From JBKPHS01 sp046729975 (GTDB lineage Bacteria > Actinomycetota > Thermoleophilia > Solirubrobacterales > Thermoleophilaceae), in contig JBKPHS010000152.1 of the NCBI GenBank assembly GCA_046729975.1, positions 1-13,135 of the forward strand: a stretch of DNA of 13,135 nucleotides. Direction: 5' to 3'. The position numbers and the translations under genes were made by a program. A model generated the notes under the pieces. The model had not been told where the DNA came from. It saw only the letters and a list, made by a program, of their open reading frames with translations, and searched no databases. Shown piece after piece: positions 13,017-13,135 of this stretch (positions are counted from its first letter, which is position 1; each line of letters starts with the position of its first letter).

Positions 13017-13135
13017 GCGGCGCCGACGGCTGCGGGCTCTCGGTCGGCGATGAAATCGAGCAGCGAGCGGTTGACCTCTTCGGGGTGGGTCCAGCCGCAG
13101 TTGTGCGGGGCCGCGTCGATCTCGATGAAGCGGGC
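13004..13135 (-). CDS. Alpha/beta hydrolase, C-terminal fragment (5' part outside window)
   Basis: The minus-strand frame runs from the window edge to TGA at 13004-13006, giving 43 residues. It reads FIEIDAAPHNCGWTHPEEVN followed by RSLLDFIA and a short Ala/Pro tail. This is the usual end of alpha/beta hydrolases: the 'aPHn--wTHPeeVN--LLdFl' pattern, where the His of APHN is the catalytic base. The rest of the gene lies to the right. It converges with the transketolase gene, the inverted repeat at 12996-13016 lying between the two stop codons. Substrate cannot be stated from a fragment. Confidence 0.8.
   Translation of the reverse strand, partial: ARFIEIDAAPHNCGWTHPEEVNRSLLDFIADREPAAVGAAAPV

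Overview
The window is GC-rich throughout, with codons ending mostly in G or C, good Shine-Dalgarno sites and many long antisense shadow frames. This suggests a high-GC actinobacterium. The best lineage clue is the small secreted collagen-like protein on the minus strand near 3 kb (ALFVALGGSSYAA leader, 'NSV-T-KHI-GAVTSAKV' block, then Gly-X-Y triplets), a type I associate with Thermoleophilia (Solirubrobacter/Gaiella-like bacteria). The lineage is an inference. No mobile element, CRISPR array, tRNA or rRNA was seen; it reads as an ordinary chromosomal segment of short, independent transcription units.

Layout. 1-426: 3' end of an RraA-like aldolase-family gene. 628-1065: small coiled-coil protein with a strong RBS and a candidate promoter. 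1171-2184 (minus): alpha/beta hydrolase, preceded by a VOC/glyoxalase-family gene (2247 to about 2679, minus) broken by a one-base frameshift. 2823-3476 (minus): collagen-like exported protein, with a possible tiny membrane protein upstream (3496-3618). 3876-4154: small predicted alpha/beta-barrel protein, ending at a good hairpin terminator shared with the convergent 4233-5420 gene, a membrane-anchored M15 D,D-peptidase-like protein. Divergent from that, 5501-7435 encodes a membrane GAF/HD-GYP/degenerate-GGDEF protein. 7432-7617 (minus) may be a small gene. 7627-8595 is a DUF6929-like protein, 8684-9109 a SnoaL/NTF2-like protein, 9111-9458 (minus) a DUF6166-like protein. 9588-11113 is a YCII/DGPF gene followed by an ECF42-type sigma factor, then a single-chain transketolase (11140-12990). 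The right edge holds the 3' end of a second alpha/beta hydrolase on the minus strand.

How the genes work together. The clearest functional unit is DGPF plus ECF42 sigma: this pairing is known from the family, and an ECF-like promoter (TGTCCA, 17 bases, CGTC) lies just upstream, which suggests autoregulation. The sigma gene has no ATG, GTG or TTG start in its frame near the expected N-terminus; the best-placed start is an ATC preceded by GGAG, two bases after the DGPF stop. The other notable pair is the divergent M15 peptidase and HD-GYP protein, which share an 80-bp intergenic region. I did not find convincing evidence of a wholly new biological system. The strongest leads are the sigma factor's missing start, the degenerate GGDEF domain carried behind an HD-GYP domain, the unusual middle domain of the M15 protein and the frameshifted VOC gene.
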